Assembly (NCBI GenBank): GCA_001874255.1
Contig: MPDC01000003.1
Span: 1-64,000 of the forward strand
Length of the DNA: 64,000 nt
Direction: 5' to 3'
Source of the DNA: Alphaproteobacteria bacterium MedPE-SWcel
GTDB taxonomy: Bacteria > Pseudomonadota > Alphaproteobacteria > Rhodobacterales > Rhodobacteraceae
Shown: positions 44,740 to 52,641 of the stretch, piece by piece
How positions within the stretch are numbered: the stretch's first letter is position 1
Layout of the letters: every line of letters begins with the position of its first letter
Notes under the pieces: generated by a model
Seen by the model: the letters and a program-made list of their open reading frames with translations, nothing else
Databases searched by the model: none
What the model was told of the DNA's origin: nothing
Program-made: the position numbers and the translations under genes

Positions 44740-45918
44740 ATGAAACAAGCCGTTATTGTCTCTACCGCCCGCACCGGGCTTGCGAAATCCTATCGCGGGG
44801 CGTTCAACGATACCCATGGCGCGCATATGGCCGGTCATGCGATCCAGCATGCGGTGACGCGGTCGGGCATCGACCCGGCCATGATCGAAGACGCCTTTCT
44901 CGGCTGCGGCTACCCCGAAGGCTGGACCGGTGGCAATATTGCGCGGCAGGCCGTGGTCCGCGCCGGTTTGCCGGTCACCGTGGCGGCGGCAACGGTGAAC
45001 CGCTTCTGTTCGTCCGGTCTTCAGGCCGTGGCCATGGCGTCCCATGCGATCACGCAGGAAGGGGCCACTGCCGCGATCGCGGGCGGAGTGGAGAGCATCA
45101 GCCAGATGCCGCCCTCGCGTCCGTCACAGCGCCGCGATGCATGGGTCGAGGCCCATAAACCGGCCGTCTACATGACCATGATCGAGACCGCTGATATCGT
45201 CGCCCAACGCTATGGCATCAGCCGCGAGGCGCAGGACCAGCTGTCCTATGAAAGCCAGATGCGCACGGCAGCGGCGCAGGCCGCAGGCGTTTTCGCGGAT
45301 GAGATCGTCCCTACCACGGTGACGCAGAAGATCATCGACAGGGAGACCAAAGAGGTCTCGTTCAAGGAGGTGACCTTCTCCATGGACGATTGCAATCGTC
45401 CGGCCACCACTCTCGAGGGGCTCGCCGGTCTGAAGCCCGTGAGGGGCGAGGGGCAATTCGTCACCGCCGGCAATGCGTCGCAATTGTCGGATGGGGCGGC
45501 CGCATTGGTCGTGGTGGAGGCGGATCTGGCGGCAAAGCAAGGACTGGAGCCGCTGGGCGCGCTCAAGGGCTTTGTCACGGCGGGCTGTGAGCCGGACGAA
45601 ATGGGGATCGGTCCGGTGTTCGCCGTGCCGCGCCTGCTGGAACGTCACGGGCTGAAGGTGTCCGACATTGACCTGTGGGAATTGAACGAGGCCTTCGCGT
45701 CGCAGGCGCTCTATTGTCGCGACCGTTTGGACATCGACCCGGCGATCTGCAACGTCAACGGCGGTTCGATCTCCATCGGCCACCCCTTTGGCATGACCGG
45801 CGCCCGCATGACCGGGCATCTGCTGCTGGAAGGCAAGCGGCGCGGCGCCAAACTGGGCGTTGTCACAATGTGCATCGGTGGTGGTCAGGGCGCGGCCGGC
45901 CTGTTTGAAATTTTCTGA
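44740..45918 (+). CDS. Acetyl-CoA C-acyltransferase (thiolase, FadA/PimB type)
   Basis: Cleaves 3-ketoacyl-CoA with CoA to acetyl-CoA and a shortened acyl-CoA. The 392-residue protein has the acyl-binding Cys90 in [24 protein letters not shown], His348 in [16 protein letters not shown] and the base Cys378 in [13 protein letters not shown], a complete catalytic set. [22 protein letters not shown] at the start is typical of degradative thiolases. It is 21 bases after the FadB-like gene, with which it would form the terminal beta-oxidation steps. Confidence 0.93.
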   Translation: MKQAVIVSTARTGLAKSYRGAFNDTHGAHMAGHAIQHAVTRSGIDPAMIEDAFLGCGYPEGWTGGNIARQAVVRAGLPVTVAAATVNRFCSSGLQAVAMASHAITQEGATAAIAGGVESISQMPPSRPSQRRDAWVEAHKPAVYMTMIETADIVAQRYGISREAQDQLSYESQMRTAAAQAAGVFADEIVPTTVTQKIIDRETKEVSFKEVTFSMDDCNRPATTLEGLAGLKPVRGEGQFVTAGNASQLSDGAAALVVVEADLAAKQGLEPLGALKGFVTAGCEPDEMGIGPVFAVPRLLERHGLKVSDIDLWELNEAFASQALYCRDRLDIDPAICNVNGGSISIGHPFGMTGARMTGHLLLEGKRRGAKLGVVTMCIGGGQGAAGLFEIF

Positions 45919-45930
45919 GCGGAGGCGACC

Positions 45931-47127
45931 ATGGATCTGAGCTACACCCCTGCCCAGCAGGCCTTTCGCACCGAGGTGCGCGATTTTCTCGCAACCTCCC
46001 TGCCCAAACGGCTGAGCGACAAGGTGCGCCTTGGCAAGCGCTTGAGCAAAGCCGAGATGGAGGAATGGCACGCTCTTCTGAACGGCCGCGGCTGGCTGGC
46101 GCCGAATTGGCCGGCTGCCTACGGCGGGGCGGAATGGGATGCGGTGCAGCGCCAGATCTTCGAAGAAGAAGCCTGCCTTGCTCATGCGCCGCGGGCGGTG
46201 CCCTTTGGCCTGACGATGCTGGCGCCGGTGCTGCTGGCCTTTGGCTCCGAGGCGCAGAAACAGCACTATCTGCCGCGCATTCTGAACGGCGAGGATTGGT
46301 GGTGTCAGGGCTATTCCGAACCGGGGGCGGGCTCCGATCTGGCCAGCGTCAAGACCCGCGCCCTGCGCGACGGCGACCACTATGTCGTGAACGGGCAAAA
46401 GACCTGGACCACCTTGGGACAGCACGCCAACTGGATCTTTTGTCTGGTCCGCACGGATACCGATTGCAAACCGCAGGCGGGGATTTCCTTTCTTCTGATC
46501 GACATGGCCTCACCCGGGGTGAAAGTGCGCCCGATCACCCTGATCGACGGCGAAGCCGAGGTGAACGAGGTGTTTTTCGATGACGTGCGCGTGCCGGTGG
46601 AAAATCTGGTCGGCGAAGAGAACAAGGGCTGGACCTATGCCAAATACCTGCTGACCCATGAGCGGACCAATATTGCCGGTGTCGGGTTTTCCAATGCGGC
46701 GCTTGCCACGCTGAAGCAGGTGGCCGCTGCAACCCAGTCCGGCGGGCGCTCCCTGGCCGAGAACCCGCATTTCGCGGCGCGTATGGCGCAGGTGGAAATC
46801 GACCTGATGGCCATGAGAACCACCAACCTGCGGGTGGTCTCGGCGGCGGCGCGCGGGCAGGCACCGGGGGCTGAAAGCTCGATGCTCAAGGTCAAGGGCA
46901 CACAGATCCGCCAGGAGCTGACCTCCCTGTTGCGGCGGGCGACCGGCCCCGATGCCTTGCCGTTCCTGCCGGAGTACCTCGACGGCGGGGACAATCAGAT
47001 CACCGATCTTCCCGATCACGCGCCCGCAACGGCGCCGACCTATTTCAACATGCGCAAACTGTCGATCTTTGGCGGCTCGAACGAGATCCAGCGCGGGATC
47101 ATCACCAAGGCTATTCTGGAACTCTGA
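45931..47127 (+). CDS. Acyl-CoA dehydrogenase, large subunit (PimC type)
   Basis: FAD enzyme that introduces the alpha-beta double bond. The 398-residue protein has the family order: WLAPNWPAAYGGAEWD, QGYSEPGAGSDLASVKTRA, QKTWTTLGQHANWIF, YLLTHERTNIAGVGFSNAAL, and RKLSIFGGSNEIQRGIITKAIL. The last motif has Gly where many acyl-CoA dehydrogenases have the catalytic Glu (YEGTNEIQ), as in PimC-like subunits that act with a partner. The next gene encodes a second, diverged acyl-CoA dehydrogenase, so a heteromeric enzyme is likely. Expected substrates are dicarboxyl- or cyclic acyl-CoAs. Confidence 0.9.
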   Translation: MDLSYTPAQQAFRTEVRDFLATSLPKRLSDKVRLGKRLSKAEMEEWHALLNGRGWLAPNWPAAYGGAEWDAVQRQIFEEEACLAHAPRAVPFGLTMLAPVLLAFGSEAQKQHYLPRILNGEDWWCQGYSEPGAGSDLASVKTRALRDGDHYVVNGQKTWTTLGQHANWIFCLVRTDTDCKPQAGISFLLIDMASPGVKVRPITLIDGEAEVNEVFFDDVRVPVENLVGEENKGWTYAKYLLTHERTNIAGVGFSNAALATLKQVAAATQSGGRSLAENPHFAARMAQVEIDLMAMRTTNLRVVSAAARGQAPGAESSMLKVKGTQIRQELTSLLRRATGPDALPFLPEYLDGGDNQITDLPDHAPATAPTYFNMRKLSIFGGSNEIQRGIITKAILEL

Positions 47128-47140
47128 GGGGCATATTGCG

Positions 47141-48280
47141 ATGGATTTCACACTGACCGAAGACCGCGCGATGCTGCAGGATATGCTGCGCCGCTTTCTG
47201 AGCGAAAACTACGACCACGAAACGCGCCGCGCTCTGCTGGCCCGCGCGGAGCCCTTTGACCGGGCCATCTGGGGCCAGCTGGCCGAGCTGGGCATTCTCG
47301 GCGCTCTTTTCACCGAGGCGCAGGGCGGCTTTGCCGGTGCGGGGTTCGACATCGCGCTGGTGTTCGAAGAACTGGGCCGGGCCGGCGTGATCGAGCCGCT
47401 GCTGTCCTCGGCGGTTCTGGGCGGGGGGCTGCTGGCGCTGCTGGGCAATGACAGCCAGCAGGCCATGGTCGAAGAGGTCATCACCGGCGCGGCCCTGCTT
47501 GCGTTTGCCCATACGGAACCGGGGGCCCGCTACGATCTCTCGGCGGTCGGCGTCACCGCCAAGGACGCCAAGGCAGAGATCGTATTGAACGGCACCAAGA
47601 CCCATGTCCTGGGCGGGGCGGAGGCGCAGAGATTGGTCGTCTCTGCGCGCGAGACCGGCACCCGCCATGACCCGGCGGGGATCTCGCTTTTCCTTGTGCC
47701 CGCCGACGCTCCGGGCGTCACGGTGGCGCAGCATGTGACCATCGACGGCTTCTCCGCCGCGACCGTCACCCTGACCGATGTCGTGCTGCCCGCCTCCGCA
47801 CGGCTCGGCGCGGCGGGGGCGGCCTTTGACGCCATCGAAACCGTCACTGCCCGCGCCACGCTGGCGGTCTCTGCCGAGGCGCTGGGCGCGATGGAAAGCG
47901 CCAAGGCGATGACGATCTCCTACCTGAAGGAACGTCAGCAATTTGGCCGGCCGATCGGGAAATTCCAGGCCCTGCAGCACCGGATGGCGGATGTGCTGAC
48001 CGAGGTGGAGCAGGCGCGCTCTGCGGTGGTGAACCTCGCCGGTCATCTCGAGGCCCCCCGCGCAGTGCGCGAGCGCAACGTCAGCGCCACGAAGAACCTG
48101 ATCGGCCGGGTCGGTGCGCTGGTCGCCGAAGAAGCGGTGCAGCTGCACGGGGGCATCGGCATGACGGATGAATACGCGCTGTCGCATTTCGTGCGCAGGA
48201 TCGTGATGATCGACCACATGTTCGGCGATGTCGATCACCATCTGGAGCGGTTCATCCAACTCGGTCAGGAGGCGGCCTGA
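47141..48280 (+). CDS. Acyl-CoA dehydrogenase, small subunit (PimD type)
   Basis: Presumed partner of the upstream acyl-CoA dehydrogenase. The 379-residue protein starts MDFTLTEDRAMLQDMLRRFL and has LGRAGVIEPLLSSAVLGGGLL. A degenerate FAD-binding middle (AHTEPGARYDLSAVG, LNGTKTHVLGGAEAQRLVVSA) lacks the usual YTEPxxGSD glycine-serine. SYLKERQQFGRPIGKFQALQ is intact, and the end is LHGGIGMTDEYALSHFVRRIVMI. The C-terminal NEIQR segment is absent, as in PimD-like subunits. It lies 13 bases downstream of the large subunit. Confidence 0.9.
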   Translation: MDFTLTEDRAMLQDMLRRFLSENYDHETRRALLARAEPFDRAIWGQLAELGILGALFTEAQGGFAGAGFDIALVFEELGRAGVIEPLLSSAVLGGGLLALLGNDSQQAMVEEVITGAALLAFAHTEPGARYDLSAVGVTAKDAKAEIVLNGTKTHVLGGAEAQRLVVSARETGTRHDPAGISLFLVPADAPGVTVAQHVTIDGFSAATVTLTDVVLPASARLGAAGAAFDAIETVTARATLAVSAEALGAMESAKAMTISYLKERQQFGRPIGKFQALQHRMADVLTEVEQARSAVVNLAGHLEAPRAVRERNVSATKNLIGRVGALVAEEAVQLHGGIGMTDEYALSHFVRRIVMIDHMFGDVDHHLERFIQLGQEAA

Positions 48281-48281
48281 G

Positions 48282-49064
48282 GTGGGGGAGCTCTTTCGCA
48301 GGGAACATCGGGGGGACTATGTCATTCTCTGGAATTGCAATGGCGCGCGTCGCAATGCGCTCAGCCCGGACTACTATGCCGGGGTCATTGCGGGGCTGCA
48401 GGCCGCCGCCGAGGATCCCTCGACCGCTGCGGTCATTCTCGCCGGCGAAGGCGATTTCTTCTGCGCCGGAGGCGACCTGACGCTGCTGCAGGCGCGGCGC
48501 GAGATGTCACTGGAGGAGCGCAAGGCCAATATCGAAAAGCTCCACGATGTCATCCGGGCCATTCGCGGCTGCCCCAAACCGGTGATCGCCGCCGTCGAAG
48601 GCGGTGCGGCGGGGGCCGGGCTGTCGATTTCCATGGCCTGCGATCTGATTGTCGCGGGGAGCAGCGCGACATTCACACTCGCCTATGTCAAGGCGGGGCT
48701 GGTGCCGGATGGCGGCGCCACATGGGCGCTGTCGCGGGTGTTGCCGCGGGCAACCCTGGCAAAAATGGCGATGCTGGGCCGCCCGATCAGTGCCGAACGG
48801 CTCTCGGCTCTGGGGCTCGTCAGCGAGCTGGTTGCCGATGGGACGGCGCTCCATGCGGCGGCCACGCTGGCCGGGGATATCGCCTGTGGCCCGCAACAGG
48901 CCATCGCGAGCATCAAACAATTGCTGACCACCGCAGAGGTCAGCCTGTCTCTGGAGGATCAGCTGGCGCGCGAACGCGACGCCATGGCCGCGGCACTGGG
49001 GGGCGAGGAAGCCCGCATCGGTATCACGGCCTTCCTGAACAAGACCCAACCGGCGTTCCGGTAA
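48282..49064 (+). CDS. Enoyl-CoA hydratase/isomerase family protein
   Basis: Crotonase-fold protein that would hydrate or isomerise an enoyl-CoA. The GTG at 48282, preceded by AGGAGG at 48268-48273, gives 260 residues. LAGEGDFFCAGGDLTLLQARRE forms the first oxyanion-hole segment and AVEGGAAGAGLSISMACDLIVA the second. AYVKAGLVPDGGATWAL has Asp where hydratases carry the second catalytic Glu and Val where the first is common, so it may be an isomerase or a specialised hydratase rather than a standard crotonase. It lies directly after the acyl-CoA dehydrogenase pair. Confidence 0.85.
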   Translation: MGELFRREHRGDYVILWNCNGARRNALSPDYYAGVIAGLQAAAEDPSTAAVILAGEGDFFCAGGDLTLLQARREMSLEERKANIEKLHDVIRAIRGCPKPVIAAVEGGAAGAGLSISMACDLIVAGSSATFTLAYVKAGLVPDGGATWALSRVLPRATLAKMAMLGRPISAERLSALGLVSELVADGTALHAAATLAGDIACGPQQAIASIKQLLTTAEVSLSLEDQLARERDAMAAALGGEEARIGITAFLNKTQPAFR

Positions 49065-49133
49065 ACGCGGCACTGGCGCGGGGCAATGCTGCGCGCCGCG
49101 CAAACATATGAATGGCCTCAGGGAGGGGGAGCT

Positions 49134-50657
49134 ATGACCGAGATCGTCACCGACAGAGTGCACGACCTGCTGGACCGGGCCGCAAGGGATCGCGGTGACG
49201 CGGTCGCACTGGTTGATTTCTCCAGCCGTCACATGAGCTGGCCCGAGCTTGCCACCGCCAGTCTCGAAGCCGCCGCCGCCTTGACGGAGGCGGGGGTGAA
49301 GGGCGGCGATCGCGTGGTTCTTGTGTTCGAGAACTGCGCCTCGGTGCCGGCCTTCTTCTTTGCGTGTAGCCGGCTGAATGCAGCGGCTGTGGTGGTGAAC
49401 GCACGGGTGTCAGAGGCGGAGCTGACGCGGATCGTCACCCATAGCGATCCCTCGGCCTTGGTGTTCTCCACCGATGTGTCTGACGCGGCCCGGGCGCATG
49501 CCGACAGGCTGGCGGCACAGACGGTCGAGGGCGGCTTCGGCACCGTCGCGATCCTGTCGCGGCACGGGGCCACGCCGGACGCGGTCCACAGCGCGGCAGA
49601 GGAGCAGGTCGCCCTGATGCTCTATACCTCCGGCACCACCGGCGCGCCAAAAGCTGCCATGCTGACCCACCGCAACCTGGTTGCCGCCTCGCAGGCCACG
49701 GCCGATGTCAGGGGGATCGGGGCAGAGGACGTCTGCTTCCTCGCCCTGCCTCTGTCCCATGTCTTTGGTCTTGTCACCCTGCTTGCGGTGACGCGGACAC
49801 AGGGCAGAATGCGGCTCGAGGCCCGGTTTCAGGCCGAGCGGCTGTATGAGGCGTTGCAGCAGGACGTGACCTTCCTGCCCGCAGTGCCCCAGATGCACGC
49901 GCATTTGTTCCACTACATGCGCGAAAACGGCAAGCCGCAGTATTCTCGCGGCCTGTTGCGCACCGTGTCCTCCGGCGGGGCGCCGCTGGATCCGGCCTGG
50001 AAACGCGAGGCAGAGGCGTTTTACGGGCTGGCGCTGCAGAACGGCTATGGTCTGACCGAGGCCGCGGCAGGGGTCTGTGCCACGCAAAACGACATAGGCG
50101 ATCCGGATATCTCTGTGGGCAGCCCGATGGGACATTGCATCTTGCGCCTTGATATGGCGGCCACCGGCGCGAACCCCGAAGAGCAGATCGGAGAGATCCT
50201 TGTCGCCGGACCGCAGGTGATGAAAGGCTATTTCCGCGATCCGGAACAGACCGCACGGGCCTTCACCGAGGATGGGTTTTTCCGCACCGGCGACCTTGGC
50301 CGCTATGACGATCTGGGCAAGCTGCACATCGTGGGCCGCTCCAAAGAGCTGATCATCCGCTCCGGCTTCAACGTCTACCCCGTCGAAATCGAGGCAACGC
50401 TCACGGACCATCCCGAGGTGATCGTCGCCGGTGTCATCGGCCGCGCGGTGGCGGGCAACGAAGAGGTGCTGGCCTTCGTCAAGGTCGGCGCCGGAAGCCG
50501 CGTGACAGAGACCGAACTGAAGGCTTTCGCGGCTGAACGTCTGGCCCCGTACAAGCGCCCGTCGCGGATCATTCTGGCCGAGGATCTGCCCGCTGCCCCG
50601 ACCGGCAAGATCCTGAAGGCAAAATTGATCGACACCTTTGCCGATCAACTGGACTGA
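49134..50657 (+). CDS. Acyl-CoA ligase (AMP-binding family)
   Basis: Activates a carboxylic acid with ATP and CoA to its acyl-CoA, the entry reaction of the operon. From the ATG at 49134, after GGGAGGGGGA, the protein has 507 residues. It has the P-loop YTSGTTGAPKAAMLTHRNLV, the adenine motif NGYGLTEAAAGV, FFRTGDLGRYDDLGKLHIVGR, the hinge KELIIRSGFNVYPVEIEA and the catalytic lysine in PTGKILKAKL. All are intact. The absence of a long hydrophobic gate region and the TRAP transporter downstream point to a short, soluble acid such as a dicarboxylate or a ring carboxylate. Confidence 0.9.
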   Translation: MTEIVTDRVHDLLDRAARDRGDAVALVDFSSRHMSWPELATASLEAAAALTEAGVKGGDRVVLVFENCASVPAFFFACSRLNAAAVVVNARVSEAELTRIVTHSDPSALVFSTDVSDAARAHADRLAAQTVEGGFGTVAILSRHGATPDAVHSAAEEQVALMLYTSGTTGAPKAAMLTHRNLVAASQATADVRGIGAEDVCFLALPLSHVFGLVTLLAVTRTQGRMRLEARFQAERLYEALQQDVTFLPAVPQMHAHLFHYMRENGKPQYSRGLLRTVSSGGAPLDPAWKREAEAFYGLALQNGYGLTEAAAGVCATQNDIGDPDISVGSPMGHCILRLDMAATGANPEEQIGEILVAGPQVMKGYFRDPEQTARAFTEDGFFRTGDLGRYDDLGKLHIVGRSKELIIRSGFNVYPVEIEATLTDHPEVIVAGVIGRAVAGNEEVLAFVKVGAGSRVTETELKAFAAERLAPYKRPSRIILAEDLPAAPTGKILKAKLIDTFADQLD

Positions 50658-50737
50658 GCGCCGGAACGGATCCGGGAGGGAGGTGGCAAGATTTTGATAA
50701 TGAATGAAAAATATAAAAGAGGCAGCCATTCATCATG

Positions 50738-50805
50738 CTGGGATGTTCCCAGACCCGAGGCGAAGAAATGAACGATAGACTTTTGAATAGCAGAACTGAA
50801 TTCTG
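50738..50805 (+). promoter_or_regulatory. Two palindromes upstream of the third TRAP operon
   Basis: CTGGGA-TGT-TCCCAG (50738-50752) is a perfect 6-base inverted repeat. CAGAA-CTGAA-TTCTG (50791-50805) is a perfect 5-base inverted repeat that overlaps a TTGAAT-N17-AACTAT promoter-like pair. The AT-rich stretch at 50691-50720 is unlike the surrounding GC-rich coding DNA. These are candidate operators for the IclR-family regulator encoded downstream. Confidence 0.45.
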
Positions 50806-50850
50806 AACTATGGAACGGAGGAGAACCCAATGACTGGAGGAGGCATTCGG

Positions 50851-51912
50851 ATGAACACACTCAAGACCTTTGTGGCCGCAGCGGCCCTGAGCCTTGGATC
50901 GGGGGCCATGGCGGTCGCTGATACGACGATATTTTACGGCCACGCCGGCCCGCCGCGCGGCACGGTTCCGGCGGCGCTGAACTGGGTGAACGAACGACTG
51001 GCCGACCTGTCGGACGGCGAAATCAAGATGGACATCCAATGGGGCGGCGCCCTGTTCAAGGCGCCCTCGGCGGTGCAGTCCATCGGCGACGGCGTGGCGG
51101 ATGCAGGCTCCATCATCTCGGCCTATTTCCCCAAGGAAATGGCGGCCTATGCGCTATCGGACCTGCCGCTCGGTGGCCCCGATCCCTGGGTCGGCATGCG
51201 GGCCACGGACCGGATGATGCGCCTGCCGGAGATCAAGCAGCATCTGGCCGCACAGAACCTTGTCTATGTCGGCACCTTCACCGCATCGGATGTGAACGTG
51301 GCCTGCAAGGGCAGCGAGATCAATTCCATCGCCGATATCGCGGGCAAGAAAGTGCGCGGGGCAGGGGTCTATGGCAAGGTGTTTGGCGAGCTGGGCGCAA
51401 CCATGGTGAACCTCTCGGTCTACGAGGCCTATCAGGGGCTCGATACCGGGCTGATCGATTGCACGCAGGGCTATTCCTACATCATCCCGGCGCTGAAATG
51501 GCACGAGCAGATCGACAGCTATACCGTCCTCAACTGGGGGCAGATCGGCGGCTACGGGATGTTCTTCAACAAGCAGATCTTTGACAGCTATCCCGAACCC
51601 GTCAAGGCTGCGCTAATCCAGGTGGGCGAAGAGCTTCCGGACAAATTTGCCCAGATCGTGATCGGTGCGAATGAAAAGGCGCTGAACACCCTGCGCGAGG
51701 GCGGCTATGATCGCCCGATCAAGCTGATCGAAGCAGGCGGCCAGGACGCGGATGCCCTGAATGCGGCGGCGCAGCCGTTCATTGCCGAGTGGAAGGAGAC
51801 CGCGCAGGCGGTGGGTCTCGACCCGGAGGCTCTGATGAAAGTCTACGGCGACGCGGTTGTGGAATACACGGCCGAGCTTGAGGCCGAGGGCTATCCCTGG
51901 CTGCGGGACTGA
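50851..51912 (+). CDS. TRAP transporter substrate-binding protein (DctP family)
   Basis: Periplasmic receptor for the acid probably degraded by the upstream beta-oxidation operon. The ATG at 50851 follows CTGGAGGAGG and gives 353 residues with a clean signal peptide (MNTLKTFVAAAALSLGSGAM, cleavage near AVA-D). An in-frame ATG at 50830, also after a ribosome binding site, would add seven residues. ADIAGKKVRGAGVYGKVFGELG carries the family Arg, and EAYQGLDTGLIDCTQGYSY completes the site. The pocket lacks the usual asparagine-rich pattern of C4-dicarboxylate DctP, so chain length or ring size cannot be judged. Confidence 0.88.
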   Translation: MNTLKTFVAAAALSLGSGAMAVADTTIFYGHAGPPRGTVPAALNWVNERLADLSDGEIKMDIQWGGALFKAPSAVQSIGDGVADAGSIISAYFPKEMAAYALSDLPLGGPDPWVGMRATDRMMRLPEIKQHLAAQNLVYVGTFTASDVNVACKGSEINSIADIAGKKVRGAGVYGKVFGELGATMVNLSVYEAYQGLDTGLIDCTQGYSYIIPALKWHEQIDSYTVLNWGQIGGYGMFFNKQIFDSYPEPVKAALIQVGEELPDKFAQIVIGANEKALNTLREGGYDRPIKLIEAGGQDADALNAAAQPFIAEWKETAQAVGLDPEALMKVYGDAVVEYTAELEAEGYPWLRD

Positions 51913-51929
51913 TACGCCTGAAAACGCGC

Positions 51930-51994
51930 CTGCGCCCCCCGTCGATTGCCGGATCACACCCGGCACATCCCAGGATGAAGGCCGGGGGGCGCAG
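51930..51994 (+). terminator. Nested hairpin after the third TRAP binding-protein gene
   Basis: CTGCGCCCCCCG (51930-51941) pairs perfectly with CGGGGGGCGCAG (51983-51994). Inside the 41-base loop a second hairpin forms from TGCCGG (51947-51952) and CCGGCA (51960-51965). It is the most elaborate of the hairpins that follow binding-protein genes in this window. No T-tract follows, so mRNA protection is more likely than termination. Confidence 0.65.
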
Positions 51995-52032
51995 GATTTC
52001 GAAACGCTGCACCAGAGCGAGGAAAGACAGGC

Positions 52033-52530
52033 ATGCTGAACCGGGTAGAACGGATCTTTGTGGATGTGGCGGCCATGGCCATCATCCTGCTGGGGCTTTT
52101 GATCTTTGCCGATGTGGTGGCGCTGAATGTGTTTGCAGCACCGCTGCCTGATACGATCATCATCGTCCGCGAGCTGATGGTCATTGCCATCGTGTTGCCA
52201 TTGGCGGCGGCCACAGTCAGCCGGGCGCATATCGCGGTGGAGTTCGTGACGAATTTCCTGCCGGCCCGGGTGGTCAACTGGTTTGTGGTCTTTGGCAGCC
52301 TGTTCGCCCTGCTCGCGCTCAGTCCGCTGGTCTATGCGGGCACCAAGGATCTGCTGCATCAATGGCATACCGGCAGCGTTTTCTACGGGGACCTCGGCCT
52401 GCCGCAATGGCCGGGGCGGCTTGCCTTTGTGGTCGGGATCGGCCTCACCTGGGTCCGCTTGCTGGTCATGGTGGTCGCGGATGCGGCGACCGCGATACGC
52501 GGGGGCGAGATCACCTTTGGCGGTCATTGA
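52033..52530 (+). CDS. TRAP transporter small permease (DctQ family)
   Basis: Small membrane subunit of the third TRAP system. The 165-residue protein has four helices: AAMAIILLGLLIFADVVAL, IIIVRELMVIAIVLPLAAAT, WFVVFGSLFALLALSPLVYAG and PGRLAFVVGIGLTWVRLLVM. Its last codons run into a degenerate tandem repeat, so the final residues are probably not functional. dctM follows after a 111-base gap, unlike the overlapping dctQM pairs elsewhere in the window. Confidence 0.85.
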   Translation: MLNRVERIFVDVAAMAIILLGLLIFADVVALNVFAAPLPDTIIIVRELMVIAIVLPLAAATVSRAHIAVEFVTNFLPARVVNWFVVFGSLFALLALSPLVYAGTKDLLHQWHTGSVFYGDLGLPQWPGRLAFVVGIGLTWVRLLVMVVADAATAIRGGEITFGGH

Positions 52531-52588
52531 GAAAGGCCATCCGGGAAAAGGCCATCCGGAAAATGGTCATCTGAACGGTCACTGAAAC
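52522..52588 (+). repeat. Degenerate 12-15-base tandem repeat across the dctQ stop
   Basis: About five units of the form GGYCATYYGRRAAA begin inside the end of dctQ (its TGA lies in unit one) and continue into the dctQ-dctM gap. Units two and three are nearly identical. The repeat accounts for the unusual spacing between dctQ and dctM. Confidence 0.75.
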
Positions 52589-52641
52589 GGGCGCAGGCCG
52601 CCTGAACCTACAACACGATACCGACGGACAGGAAAAACAAT

